Positions 56,069-63,680 of a stretch of DNA of 64,000 bases are shown in pieces. Under the pieces are notes generated by a model. It worked only from the letters and a program-made list of their open reading frames with translations. It had not been told where the DNA came from and ran no database searches. Origin of the DNA: Actinoplanes sp. TBRC 11911 (GTDB lineage: Bacteria > Actinomycetota > Actinomycetes > Mycobacteriales > Micromonosporaceae); the NCBI RefSeq assembly GCF_012933445.1, contig NZ_JABBNC010000018.1, positions 1 to 64,000 of the forward strand, given 5' to 3'. Made by a program: the position numbers and the translations under genes. Position 1 is the stretch's first letter. Each line of letters opens with the position of its first letter.

Positions 56069-58516
56069 GTGTCCCTGTCCCGTCGTACCCTGCTGGCCGG
56101 TTCGGCAGCCACCGTCGGTGTCGCCGCCGGTCTGGCCGCCGCCGGTCCGGCATCGGCCGCTGCCCGTCCCGACACAGGCGTTTCCGCGTACGCCTTCCCC
56201 CTGTCCGCCGTCCGGCTGCTGACCAGCCCGTTCTCCGCCAACGCGGGGCGTACCCAGGCGTACCTGCAGTACCTCGACATCAACCGGCTGCTGCACATGT
56301 TCCGGCTCAACGTCGGACTGTCCTCGACGGCGACCCCGTGCGGCGGCTGGGAATCCCCGACCACCGAGCTGCGCGGCCACTCCACCGGTCACTATCTGTC
56401 GGCGCTCGCCCAGGCGTACGCGAGCACCGGCGACACCTCGTACAAGACCAAGGGTGACTCGATCGTCACGGTCCTCGCGCAGTGTCAGGCCCGTGCGAGC
56501 ACCGCGGGTTTCAACACCGGCTACCTCAGCGCGTACCCGGAGAGCTTCATCGATCGGGTCGAGGCCCGGCAGACCGTCTGGGCGCCGTACTACACCCTGC
56601 ACAAGATCATGGCGGGGCTGCTCGACATGCACCTGCTGGCCGGCAACGCGCAGGCGCTGACCGTGCTCAGCGGGATGGCGGCCTGGTCGAAGTTCCGCAA
56701 CGACCGGCTCACGCAGACCCAGCGGCAGAATATGCTGGACACCGAGTTCGGCGGGATGAACGAGGTGCTCACCAACCTCTACCAGCTCACCGGCGACGCC
56801 AACCATCTCGCGGCGGCGCAGTACTTCGACCACGCGGAGATCTTCGACCCGCTCGCGTCGAACACCGACCGGCTGAACAACTATCACGCCAACACGCAGA
56901 TCCCGAAGATCGTCGGAGCGATCCGGGAGTACCACGCGACGGGCACCACCCGTTACCGGGATATAGCCGTAAATTTCTGGGACATCGTGACCCGGCATCA
57001 CTCGTACGCGATCGGCGGGAACTCGAACGGCGAGTACTTCAAGGCGCCGGACCAGATCGCGTCGCAGCTGTCGGACACCACCGCGGAATGCTGCAACTCG
57101 CACAACATGCTCAAGCTGACCCGGCAGCTGTTCTTCACGAACCCGTCGCGCGCCGACTACATGGACTACTACGAGAAGGCGCTCTACAACCACATCCTGG
57201 CCTCGCAGGACCCGAACTCGTCGCATGGGTTCCAGTGTTATTACGTGCCGTTGCGGGCGGGCGGGATCAAGACGTACAGCAACGACTACAACAGCTTCGT
57301 GTGCTGCCACGGCACCGGCATGGAGAGCAACACGAAGTACGGGGACAGCATCTACTTCCACGACGGCGGGAGCACGCTGTACGTCAACCTGTTCATTCCG
57401 TCCACGTTGAACTGGGCGGCGCGGTCGGTGACGATCCGGCAGGAGACGTCGTTCCCGGAGGCGGGTTCGACGCGGCTGACCGTTACCGGTTCTGGGGCCT
57501 TCACGATGAAGATCCGCATTCCGGCGTGGACTTCTGCCGCGCAGATCCGGATAAATGGGGTTTTATTTGCCTCGCCGGCGTCCGGCGCGTACGCGACGGT
57601 CACCCGCACCTGGGCTTCCGGCGACGTCGTCGACGTGACCCTGCCGATGGCGTTGACCCGGGAATCCACGAATGACAACGCGAGCGTGCAGGCGGTCAAG
57701 GTCGGCCCGATCGTCCTCGGTGGACTGTTCGGCACCCAGAATTTGGGCTCGCTGCCGACGTTGAACCCGTCGACGATCGCGGCCACGTCCACACCGCTGC
57801 AGTACACCGCGGGCGGGGTCACGCTGTCCCCGTTCTACAAGGTCCACGGCCAGCGTTACAGCGTGTACTGGTCGGTCTCCGGCGGCGGTACCACACCGCC
57901 GCCGTTCGTCGCTCACTATCCGTTCGACAACAGCGCCGCGGACGCGAGCGGGAACGGGCGTACGGCAACGCTCTTCAATGGGTCTTACACGACCGGCCGC
58001 AACGGCAGCGCCCTGTCCCTGAACGGCACGTCGACCTACGCCGCGCTGCCCAGCGGCATCCTGGCCGGCGCGTCCGACTTCTCCGTCGCGCTCTGGGTAC
58101 GGCTCGACGTCGTCACCGCCTGGACCAGGCTCTTCGACTTCGGCACCGGCACCAACTCGTACATGTTCCTGAGCCCCCGATCCGGCTCCGGTACCCTGCG
58201 CTTCGCGATCACCACCGGGGGAGCGGGCGCCGAACAGCAGATCAACGGCCCGGCCGCCCTGACCGCCGGCGCGTGGACCCACGTCGCCGTCACCCGCAAC
58301 GGCAACCTGGGCGTCCTCTACGTCAACGGCGCCGAGGTAGCCCGCAACACCGCCCTGACCCTGACCGCCGGCGCACTGGGCACCACCACGCAGAACTGGC
58401 TGGGCCGCTCCCAGTACGCCGACCCGTACCTGGACGGCGCCCTCGACAGTGTCCGCCTCTACAGCCGGGCGCTGACCGCCTCGGAGGTCTCGACGTTCGC
58501 CACCAGCGGCACCTGA
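56069..58516 (+). CDS. Tat-secreted GH146/DUF1680 beta-L-arabinofuranosidase with LamG domain
   Basis: An 815-residue exported enzyme. The N-terminus SRRTLLAGSAATVG with the twin arginine and AxA site (PASAAA) is a Tat signal. The DUF1680 catalytic domain covers about 40-600: WESPTTELRGHSTGHYLSAL, YLSAYPESFIDRVEA, APYYTLHKIMAGLLDMH, TTAECCNSHNMLKLTRQLF and the second Cys pair NSFVCCHGTGMESN (Cys 412-413). A LamG/concanavalin-like module (about 620-812, VAHYPFDNSAADASGNGRTA) binds sugar. The family cleaves beta-L-arabinofuranosyl ends of plant polymers. GTG start with GGGAGGT. Last gene of the operon. Confidence 0.9.
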   Translation: MSLSRRTLLAGSAATVGVAAGLAAAGPASAAARPDTGVSAYAFPLSAVRLLTSPFSANAGRTQAYLQYLDINRLLHMFRLNVGLSSTATPCGGWESPTTELRGHSTGHYLSALAQAYASTGDTSYKTKGDSIVTVLAQCQARASTAGFNTGYLSAYPESFIDRVEARQTVWAPYYTLHKIMAGLLDMHLLAGNAQALTVLSGMAAWSKFRNDRLTQTQRQNMLDTEFGGMNEVLTNLYQLTGDANHLAAAQYFDHAEIFDPLASNTDRLNNYHANTQIPKIVGAIREYHATGTTRYRDIAVNFWDIVTRHHSYAIGGNSNGEYFKAPDQIASQLSDTTAECCNSHNMLKLTRQLFFTNPSRADYMDYYEKALYNHILASQDPNSSHGFQCYYVPLRAGGIKTYSNDYNSFVCCHGTGMESNTKYGDSIYFHDGGSTLYVNLFIPSTLNWAARSVTIRQETSFPEAGSTRLTVTGSGAFTMKIRIPAWTSAAQIRINGVLFASPASGAYATVTRTWASGDVVDVTLPMALTRESTNDNASVQAVKVGPIVLGGLFGTQNLGSLPTLNPSTIAATSTPLQYTAGGVTLSPFYKVHGQRYSVYWSVSGGGTTPPPFVAHYPFDNSAADASGNGRTATLFNGSYTTGRNGSALSLNGTSTYAALPSGILAGASDFSVALWVRLDVVTAWTRLFDFGTGTNSYMFLSPRSGSGTLRFAITTGGAGAEQQINGPAALTAGAWTHVAVTRNGNLGVLYVNGAEVARNTALTLTAGALGTTTQNWLGRSQYADPYLDGALDSVRLYSRALTASEVSTFATSGT

Positions 58517-59123
58517 CCTCGGCCTGACAACCCGGCCGGGGCACGCACCTGCAACGCTCCGGCCGGGGCGCACCTTGCTGCTTTTGTGCCGTGGCTGGGC
58601 GCGCCGCGGTTTTACGCCCCGGCCGGGCGCACCTTGCCGCTTTTGTGTCGTGGTTGGGCGCGCCGCGGTTTCATGCTCCGGCCGGGCGCACCTTGCCGCT
58701 TTGCGCCCCGGCCGCGCCGCCTCGCCGCCCGCCGTCCCGGCGCCGGGTCACACCTTGACCACCGCGATCCGCTGGTGTTTGGGCCCGCCCGGCTCGTCCA
58801 CGAGTCTGTTGAGGTCGTCCGGATCGCTCGTCAAAAGCACCCCGGGACGGGGCAGCGCCAACGCTGTCGCCGCCACGACCGCGCCGATCGCGCACCGGTG
58901 AGGCCATTGCGGCGACAAAATGGCGGCGGTGACCCCCGGCTGCCAGGGCCAGGGGCACCCACGTCTTAGCGCGAGCGGCTCGCCGCCCGACCGGCCCGGC
59001 GTGCGAGCGGCTCATTCCGTGAGCGGCTCATCGTGTGAGCGGCTCATCGTGTGAGCGGCTCATCGTGTGAGCGGCTCGGCGTGCGAGCGCCTCGGCGTGC
59101 GAGCGCCTCGGCGTGCGAGCGGC
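58517..59123. other. 607-bp gene-free stretch made of repeats
   Basis: Between the GH146 gene and the TM2 gene. It consists of a 60-bp tandem repeat (58561-58720), a non-repetitive middle of about 250 bases, and a 16-bp array (59004-59128). Short open frames follow the repeats and are not genes. Confidence 0.7.
58561..58720. repeat. 60-bp tandem repeat, about 2.7 copies
   Basis: GGCCGGGCGCACCTTGCCGC begins units at 58561, 58621 and 58680. Each continues TTTTGTGYCGTGGYTGGGCG and CGCCGCGGTTT. The third unit is cut short. Confidence 0.9.
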
Positions 59124-59128
59124 TCAGC
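59004..59128. repeat. 16-bp tandem array at the TM2 stop codon
   Basis: Units of GAGCGGCTCATCGTGT grade into GAGCGCCTCGGCGTGC. The last unit contains the stop codon of the TM2 gene. It shares period and the GAGCGG-TC core with the array at 1-210. Confidence 0.85.
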
Positions 59129-59357
59129 GGGCCAGTGAGAGGCCGTTCTTGTCCTCGAACTTGCCGATCGCGATCATGATGAAGTCGATCAGCGTCCAGA
59201 TGCCGAACCCGCCCAGCGTGATCAGCATGAGGATGCCCGTGCCGACCTTGCCGACGTAGAAGCGGTGGACGCCGAGCGTGCCCAGGAAGAACGAGAGCAA
59301 TAGCGCGGCGAGCCAAGACTTCGTGCCGGTGGCGGGGGCGGTCTGAGTGGCGGTCAT
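59124..59357 (-). CDS. TM2 domain-containing protein
   Basis: A 77-residue membrane protein with two helices linked by a short turn: SWLAALLLSFFLGTLGVHRFYVGKVGTG and ILMLITLGGFGIWTLIDFIMI. The GVHRFYVGK and GIWTLIDFI pattern defines the TM2 family, of unknown function in bacteria. ATG 59357 has AGGAG upstream. The 16-bp array reaches into its stop codon. Confidence 0.9.
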   Translation of the reverse strand: MTATQTAPATGTKSWLAALLLSFFLGTLGVHRFYVGKVGTGILMLITLGGFGIWTLIDFIMIAIGKFEDKNGLSLAR

Positions 59358-59451
59358 GAATCTATGTCTCCTCTGTTTAGCGATACGTCGAAATAAATCG
59401 ACGCACCATAACGGGACACCACGCACCCAGGCAAGATCGAACGCGCAGGGG

Positions 59452-59457
59452 TAACCT
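59452..59457 (+). promoter_or_regulatory. -10 box of the DUF2293 gene, leaderless
   Basis: TAACCT ends seven bases before ATG 59465. Confidence 0.5.
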
Positions 59458-59464
59458 GCGGTCC

Positions 59465-60517
59465 ATGCAGCCCACCACGAAGCTGGAACGCCGCGTGGTC
59501 ACCGCTGCCGAGCAGGCGTTGACCCGGCAGCGGTTCGTGAGCCCGCTCGACGTGCTGACCGGCATGGGGTGGGTGCCGCCCGGGCTGGTGACGGACTGGC
59601 GACAGGGCCGCGCGCCACACCTGGAAGCGATCGCCGCCGTGTCGCCGGAGCGGCTCGCCGACGCGCTGGAGGTCTTCCACCGCTGGGTGCGCGGCCGTGA
59701 GCTGCGCCCGAGCGAGATCGCGTACGTGGCGGCGACCCGTGACCGGCGGCCGCTGCGTTTCACCGAGGCCGGTGACGCCGCGCTGGAGCTGACCTACCGC
59801 ACCCATTGGACGCCGGCCGACCTGCCGGAACGCCGGCGCGAGCAGATCGCCAGCCGGCAGAGCAAACCGCCGGACCTCGTCGTGGTGCAGCCGGCGCGAG
59901 AGTTCACCTGCGCCGGATGCGGGCGCACCGACGGCGACATGCTGATGATGGACGACGCCGGCCCGCTCTGCCTCACCTGCGCCGACCTCGACCACCTGGT
60001 GTTCCTCCCGGCCGGCGACACGGCGCTGACTCGCCGCGCCCGCAAGGCCAGCCGGCTCGCCGCCGTGGTGGTGCGGTTCAGCCGCTCCCGCCGGCGCCAC
60101 GAACGGCAGGGCCTCCTGGTGGAGCAGGCCGCGATCGAGTTGGCCGAGCAGCAGTGCCTGTCCGACGAGGACGCTCGCGCCCGCCGCCGGGATCGCGAGC
60201 GGGTGCGGCGCGAAGCCGCGGACGAGTCGTTCCAGGAGGAACTGGCCAACGAGATCGGCCGCCTGTTCCCCGGCTGCCCGGCACCGCGAGCAGCCGCGAT
60301 CAGCCGGCACGCCGCGGTCCGCGGCAGCGGCCGGGTGGGCCGCAGCGCCGCCGGCCGCGCCCTCGATCCCGACGCGGTGACGCGCGCCGTGGTGGCGTCG
60401 GTACGGCACGAGGACACCGCCTACGACGAGCTGCTGATGGCCGGCGTGCCGCGCGAGGAGGCCCGCGACCGCATCCGCGCGGACATCGACCGGGTCCTCA
60501 ACGGCTGGCGCCGCTGA
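59465..60517 (+). CDS. DUF2293 domain-containing protein
   Basis: A 350-residue cytoplasmic protein. The middle has a Cys4 metal site, CAGCGRTDGDM ... LCLTCADLDH (about residues 150-180). The C-terminal DUF2293 part reads ELANEIGRLFPGCPAPRAAAISRHAA. DUF2293 occurs in fungi and some actinomycetes and has no known function; the zinc site and basic helices suggest nucleic-acid binding. The leaderless promoter is directly upstream. Confidence 0.8.
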   Translation: MQPTTKLERRVVTAAEQALTRQRFVSPLDVLTGMGWVPPGLVTDWRQGRAPHLEAIAAVSPERLADALEVFHRWVRGRELRPSEIAYVAATRDRRPLRFTEAGDAALELTYRTHWTPADLPERRREQIASRQSKPPDLVVVQPAREFTCAGCGRTDGDMLMMDDAGPLCLTCADLDHLVFLPAGDTALTRRARKASRLAAVVVRFSRSRRRHERQGLLVEQAAIELAEQQCLSDEDARARRRDRERVRREAADESFQEELANEIGRLFPGCPAPRAAAISRHAAVRGSGRVGRSAAGRALDPDAVTRAVVASVRHEDTAYDELLMAGVPREEARDRIRADIDRVLNGWRR

Positions 60518-60689
60518 TTAGACGGTCGGCGGCCGAGGTGCGTCCGCGAGTTCGACGAGCGCCCGTTCGGCGAAATGCAGCCCGCCCGCTGTGATCGCGG
60601 TTCCCCACGCTTCGATCAGCCGCGTCGCTGCTTGGGCACGTTCAGCCGAGGCCGCACTTCGGCCGACGTGGTGCGCATCCTGCGACCGC

Positions 60690-60950
60690 TTTGGCCGGTT
60701 TGTGCGGCCAGCCCGGGATCGTTTCGGCCGGTTTGGGGGACCGGCGCGGGATCGTTTCGGCTGGTTTGTGCGGCCGGCCCGGGATCGTTTCGGCCGGTTT
60801 GTGCGGCCGGCGCGGGATCGTTTCGGCCGGTTTGTGCGGCCGGCGCGGGATCGTTTCGGCCCGTTTGGGTGGGCGATCCGCGATGGTTTCGGCTGGTTTG
60901 TGCGGCCGACCCGGGGACCGTTTCGGCCGGTTTGGGTGGGCGCACCCGTT
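60690..60950. repeat. 33-bp tandem array, eight units
   Basis: Units of the type TTTCGGCCGGTTTGTGCGG then CCGGCGCGGGATCG follow at 60722, 60755, 60788, 60821, 60854 and 60887. A variant with TTTGGGTGGGCG occurs in some units. A 33-base period keeps all frames open, which explains the long open frames on both strands (for example an 11-residue RPARDRFGRFV repeat). Confidence 0.9.
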
Positions 60951-61014
60951 ACGCAACGTGGCCACGAGGCTGCGGAAATCATCGCGGTCGCGCGGCGGTC
61001 CGGTAGCTGGACGG

Positions 61015-61260
61015 CGTTTCCGCCATGTGGACAAACGCGGCCACATCGTGGACTTTTGGCGAACCTTGGAGAGTTGCGCCCACATACGAGCCATAACTCT
61101 CCAAGGTTCACATCTGGCCGGGAAAGCCCGCCGGGCGAAACACGCATTGCGTGACAAAAGCTCTATCCATAATGGACGACGGTCCCACATCGCGGACGGC
61201 GGGTCCAGAAAGTGGTCGCCGGTCTCAGCAGGCGACCGCCCGTCCCACGGAATGGAAGCG
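61015..61260. repeat. Dispersed palindrome-bearing element, copy B
   Basis: The core is a perfect 15-bp inverted repeat, GAACCTTGGAGAGTT (61061-61075) and AACTCTCCAAGGTTC (61094-61108), with a loop that shares GCGCCCACATA with copy A. Downstream come CCGGGAAAG, ATCCATAATGGACG and GTCCCAC, the same order as in copy A (45236-45480). Confidence 0.75.
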
Positions 61261-61390
61261 CCGCGCCAGCCGTGCGGACCCGGCGGCCCGACCAACCCGC
61301 CCGATAACCGAAATATCGGATATGCGAGGCCGACGAGTAGCGCGCAACGCGTTCCCCGGGCACTGTGCCGAACCACGTGACTCGGGCCGA

Positions 61391-61517
61391 CCCGCGTCGG
61401 CGCGCGTCATCTGGATCGGCGCCCGTCATCCGCGTCATCCGCGTCATCCGCGTCATCCGCGTCACCCGCGTCGGCCCGCGTCGCCCGCGTCGCCCGCGCC
61501 ACCCGCGTCGGCCCGCA
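61391..61517. repeat. 9-bp tandem array
   Basis: CCGCGTCAT and variants (CCGCGTCGC, CCGCGTCGG) repeat about thirteen times, perfectly at 61430-61466. Confidence 0.85.
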
Positions 61518-61643
61518 GATTCGCGCAATGGCCGCCGGCACCGCCCTGAGGCCACCGCAATCTGGCACAACCGCAGCACCGGACAGCCCGCGCCAAGCTC
61601 GCTGCTCGCCGCCGGCCACTGACTCGGACCAGGACCTGTTCGC

Positions 61644-61934
61644 CTAGAAGGTGCGCTTCACGTCGAGGTTGTGGAAGCGCGGGCCACTCGTGCACAACGC
61701 CGCCATCTCCTTCGCGAACGAGTCGGTCTCCGGGCGCTCGTTGTTCTCCATCGCCATCTCGTAGGACGGGAACTCCACGATCGTCAGGAACCGGCTCGGG
61801 TTGTCGCGGTCCTGCGTGATGGTGAGCCGGAAGCCGGGCGGCGCCCCGCCCATCTCGCTGCGACGTGCCTCCCCGAGCGCCCACATCTCGTCGGGCCGGT
61901 CGGTCTCGTACTCGATGATCTGGATGAAGCTCAT
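61644..61934 (-). CDS. Small dimeric alpha-beta barrel (ABM-like) protein
   Basis: A 96-residue protein (MSFIQIIEYETDRPDEMWAL, then DRDNPSRFLTIVEFPSYEMAMEN) with the length and beta-alpha-beta pattern of antibiotic-biosynthesis-monooxygenase-like ferredoxin-fold proteins. No catalytic claim can be made. GGAGG lies four bases before the ATG. Confidence 0.7.
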   Translation of the reverse strand: MSFIQIIEYETDRPDEMWALGEARRSEMGGAPPGFRLTITQDRDNPSRFLTIVEFPSYEMAMENNERPETDSFAKEMAALCTSGPRFHNLDVKRTF

Positions 61935-62016
61935 GCTGCCTCCCACCCTCGGCCGATTTCCGGAAATTACCAGCTCAGCGGTGATCGAGACGGGCTCGAC
62001 GGCCATTCGGCCCGAT

Positions 62017-62043
62017 CGGATGACCGGCCCCACCGGTCATCCG
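62017..62043 (-). terminator. Terminator at the end of the membrane-protein gene
   Basis: CGGATGACCGG and CCGGTCATCCG form a perfect 11-bp stem with a 5-base loop. The stem includes the stop codon of the gene on the minus strand. Confidence 0.75.
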
Positions 62044-62657
62044 ATGGTCGCGAGGTGCCGCAGATCGTCCCGGTTCCCGGACAAGGTGATCGTCAGCAGA
62101 CCGTCGTGCACCGCGAGTTCGACGCATTCCGTGCTCCGGTCCAGCAGCCACCCGGCCGGTCGGCAGCCGTGGCCCCAGCCGCGGGATATGACGTGCTGGC
62201 GTACCTCGGCCCACAGGTCGTCGCCGGACTGCCCCGGACGGCCGGACGCGGTGATCGTCCGCGAGCACGATGCCGAGCCGCAGTCGCCGTCACCGGTCGG
62301 CTGGACCGTGGCGTGCAGGCCGTCCGGCAGCGGCAGCACTCCGCCGGTCGCCGGATAGAAGGGCCCGGGCCGCCACGCGACCAGCCCGGCCAGCACGGTC
62401 AGCACCAGCCAGGCGGCAAAGAGAGCGCTCACCCGGCGCCGCTCGATCGCGTGGCCGGCGACCACGGCGGACAGACTCAGAACCAGCCACCCCAGCGAGA
62501 TCTCCACGGTGCCGCGCGGCACGAGGTAAATCGTCACGCCGGCGATCACGGCCAGGCCGGCGATGGTCGCCGAAACCGTCCACCGGGTCCGCGGCGCGCG
62601 CGACATTGCGATCCACAGCACCAGCAGGGGTACGGACAGTAACAACGTCAGCAACAT
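62037..62657 (-). CDS. Membrane protein of unknown function
   Basis: About 206 residues. Three to four transmembrane helices in the N-terminal 100 residues (MLLTLLLSVPLLVLWIAM, VSATIAGLAVIAGVTIYLV, LGWLVLSLSAVVAGHAI, ALFAAWLVLTVLAGLVAW), then an extracellular domain with three cysteines (GDCGSASCSRT, GCRPAG). ATG 62657 is chosen; the frame is open to a TTG at 62699. Follows the alpha/beta hydrolase gene on the same strand. Confidence 0.65.
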   Translation of the reverse strand: MLLTLLLSVPLLVLWIAMSRAPRTRWTVSATIAGLAVIAGVTIYLVPRGTVEISLGWLVLSLSAVVAGHAIERRRVSALFAAWLVLTVLAGLVAWRPGPFYPATGGVLPLPDGLHATVQPTGDGDCGSASCSRTITASGRPGQSGDDLWAEVRQHVISRGWGHGCRPAGWLLDRSTECVELAVHDGLLTITLSGNRDDLRHLATIG

Positions 62658-62714
62658 ACAAACGATCTTGCAAACCGTCCGCAAGAGACGGACGCGCAAG
62701 GGACGGACGTCGGA

Positions 62715-63593
62715 TCAGGCCAGGAAGTCGGTGATCAGCCCGGCCAGAATCGCGGGCTGCTCGATCACCATCGCGTGCGACGCGTCCGGCAACCGGACGG
62801 AGCGCAGGTTCGGCACCGATTCGACCTGCTCCAACACCCATCCCCGGTACGCCTCGAAGAGGTCACCGAACGGCTCCTGCTCGGGAAGATTGCGGGTCGG
62901 GAGCACGATCATCGACGGGCAGGTCGTACCGGCGTACCCGGAATGAATGTCGAAGGAAGTCATCAGCTCGCGCAATTGAGCCGTGGTCGCGGCCGACGGG
63001 CGCAGCGACGTCTCGCCGAACTCGTGCACCAGATTGCGGCGGAAGCCCTCGATCCACACTTTTTCGTTGGCGCCCATGTCGCGGGCCGCCATCTGCTCGC
63101 TCTCCACCAGGTCGGGCAGCTGTTCCGCCTCGATGACCCGCCCGGCCGAGGCCGCCTCGGCGTCGGAGATCTCCCGCAGCCGCTCGAGCTCGGCCGCGTG
63201 CCCGCCCACCTGGTCGAAGCTGGTGGGCGGCGGCGTTCCGTCCAGGCTGACCACACCGGGTGCCTCCGGGTGCCGCTGACCCCACAGCGCCGCGATCATC
63301 CCGCCCAGCGAGTGACCGACCACGGCCGGCCTTTCCAGATCCATCTGGACGCACACCGCGGCCAGGTCACCCAGCACGGCGTCCCACGTCCAGGTGCCGT
63401 CCCCGGAGCGGCCGTGGCCACGCAGGTCCACCGTGATGACCCGGTGGTGCGGGCGCAGGGCGCGGGCCAGCGTGGTCATCGTCGCGAGGTTGCCGCCTTC
63501 GCCGTGCAGCAGGAGCAGGGGAGGCTGGTCGCCGCCGAAGTCACGCACCGCCAGCGGCAGCTCACCGGCGTCGATGAGACGGTCATTGATCAC
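62715..63593 (-). CDS. Alpha/beta hydrolase
   Basis: A 292-residue alpha/beta hydrolase. The oxyanion region is LLLLHGEGGN, followed by VDLRGHGRSG and the nucleophile elbow VGHSLGG (Ser about residue 95). The catalytic His is near the end in LPDASHAMVIEQP. A helical cap spans about 130-200. GTG 63593 is supported by a leaderless -10 box. Substrate unknown. Confidence 0.9.
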   Translation of the reverse strand: MINDRLIDAGELPLAVRDFGGDQPPLLLLHGEGGNLATMTTLARALRPHHRVITVDLRGHGRSGDGTWTWDAVLGDLAAVCVQMDLERPAVVGHSLGGMIAALWGQRHPEAPGVVSLDGTPPPTSFDQVGGHAAELERLREISDAEAASAGRVIEAEQLPDLVESEQMAARDMGANEKVWIEGFRRNLVHEFGETSLRPSAATTAQLRELMTSFDIHSGYAGTTCPSMIVLPTRNLPEQEPFGDLFEAYRGWVLEQVESVPNLRSVRLPDASHAMVIEQPAILAGLITDFLA

Positions 63594-63599
63594 AGGATG

Positions 63600-63605
63600 A
63601 GCCTA
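63600..63605 (-). promoter_or_regulatory. -10 box of the alpha/beta hydrolase gene, leaderless
   Basis: TAGGCT on the minus strand ends six bases before the GTG start at 63593. Confidence 0.5.
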
Positions 63606-63680
63606 GTTGTAGGCCGACCCTGGCTTCCGCGCGGAACACGCGGTCGGTACCGTGTGCCCGAATCGAGGGAGGATGCCACC

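Larger units (their letters stand above)
60518..61643. other. 1.1-kb gene-free region of repeats
   Basis: No gene is convincing. It holds a 33-bp array (60690-60950), copy B of the dispersed palindrome element (61015-61260) and a 9-bp array (61391-61517). On the minus strand 60518-60655 there is a protein-like piece (AERAQAATRLIEAWGTAI, then GGLHFAERALVELADAPR) running into the 33-bp array; it may be the end of a decayed gene. Confidence 0.6.

Noticed and set aside
53059..56385. 1108-residue minus-strand frame through the sugar transporter genes
   Set aside because: Antisense shadow of well-supported genes. Its composition (Arg/Glu/Gly/Asp only) is typical of third-position GC bias.
60690..60950. 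CRISPR array
   Set aside because: Units are contiguous and nearly alike with no unique spacers, and no cas genes are nearby. The same applies to the arrays at 1-210, 9682-9763 and 59004-59128.
60591..61154. Protein with RPARDRFGRFV repeats on the plus strand (and its minus-strand counterparts)
   Set aside because: The 33-base period keeps all frames open. There is no ribosome binding site and no conserved flanking domain.
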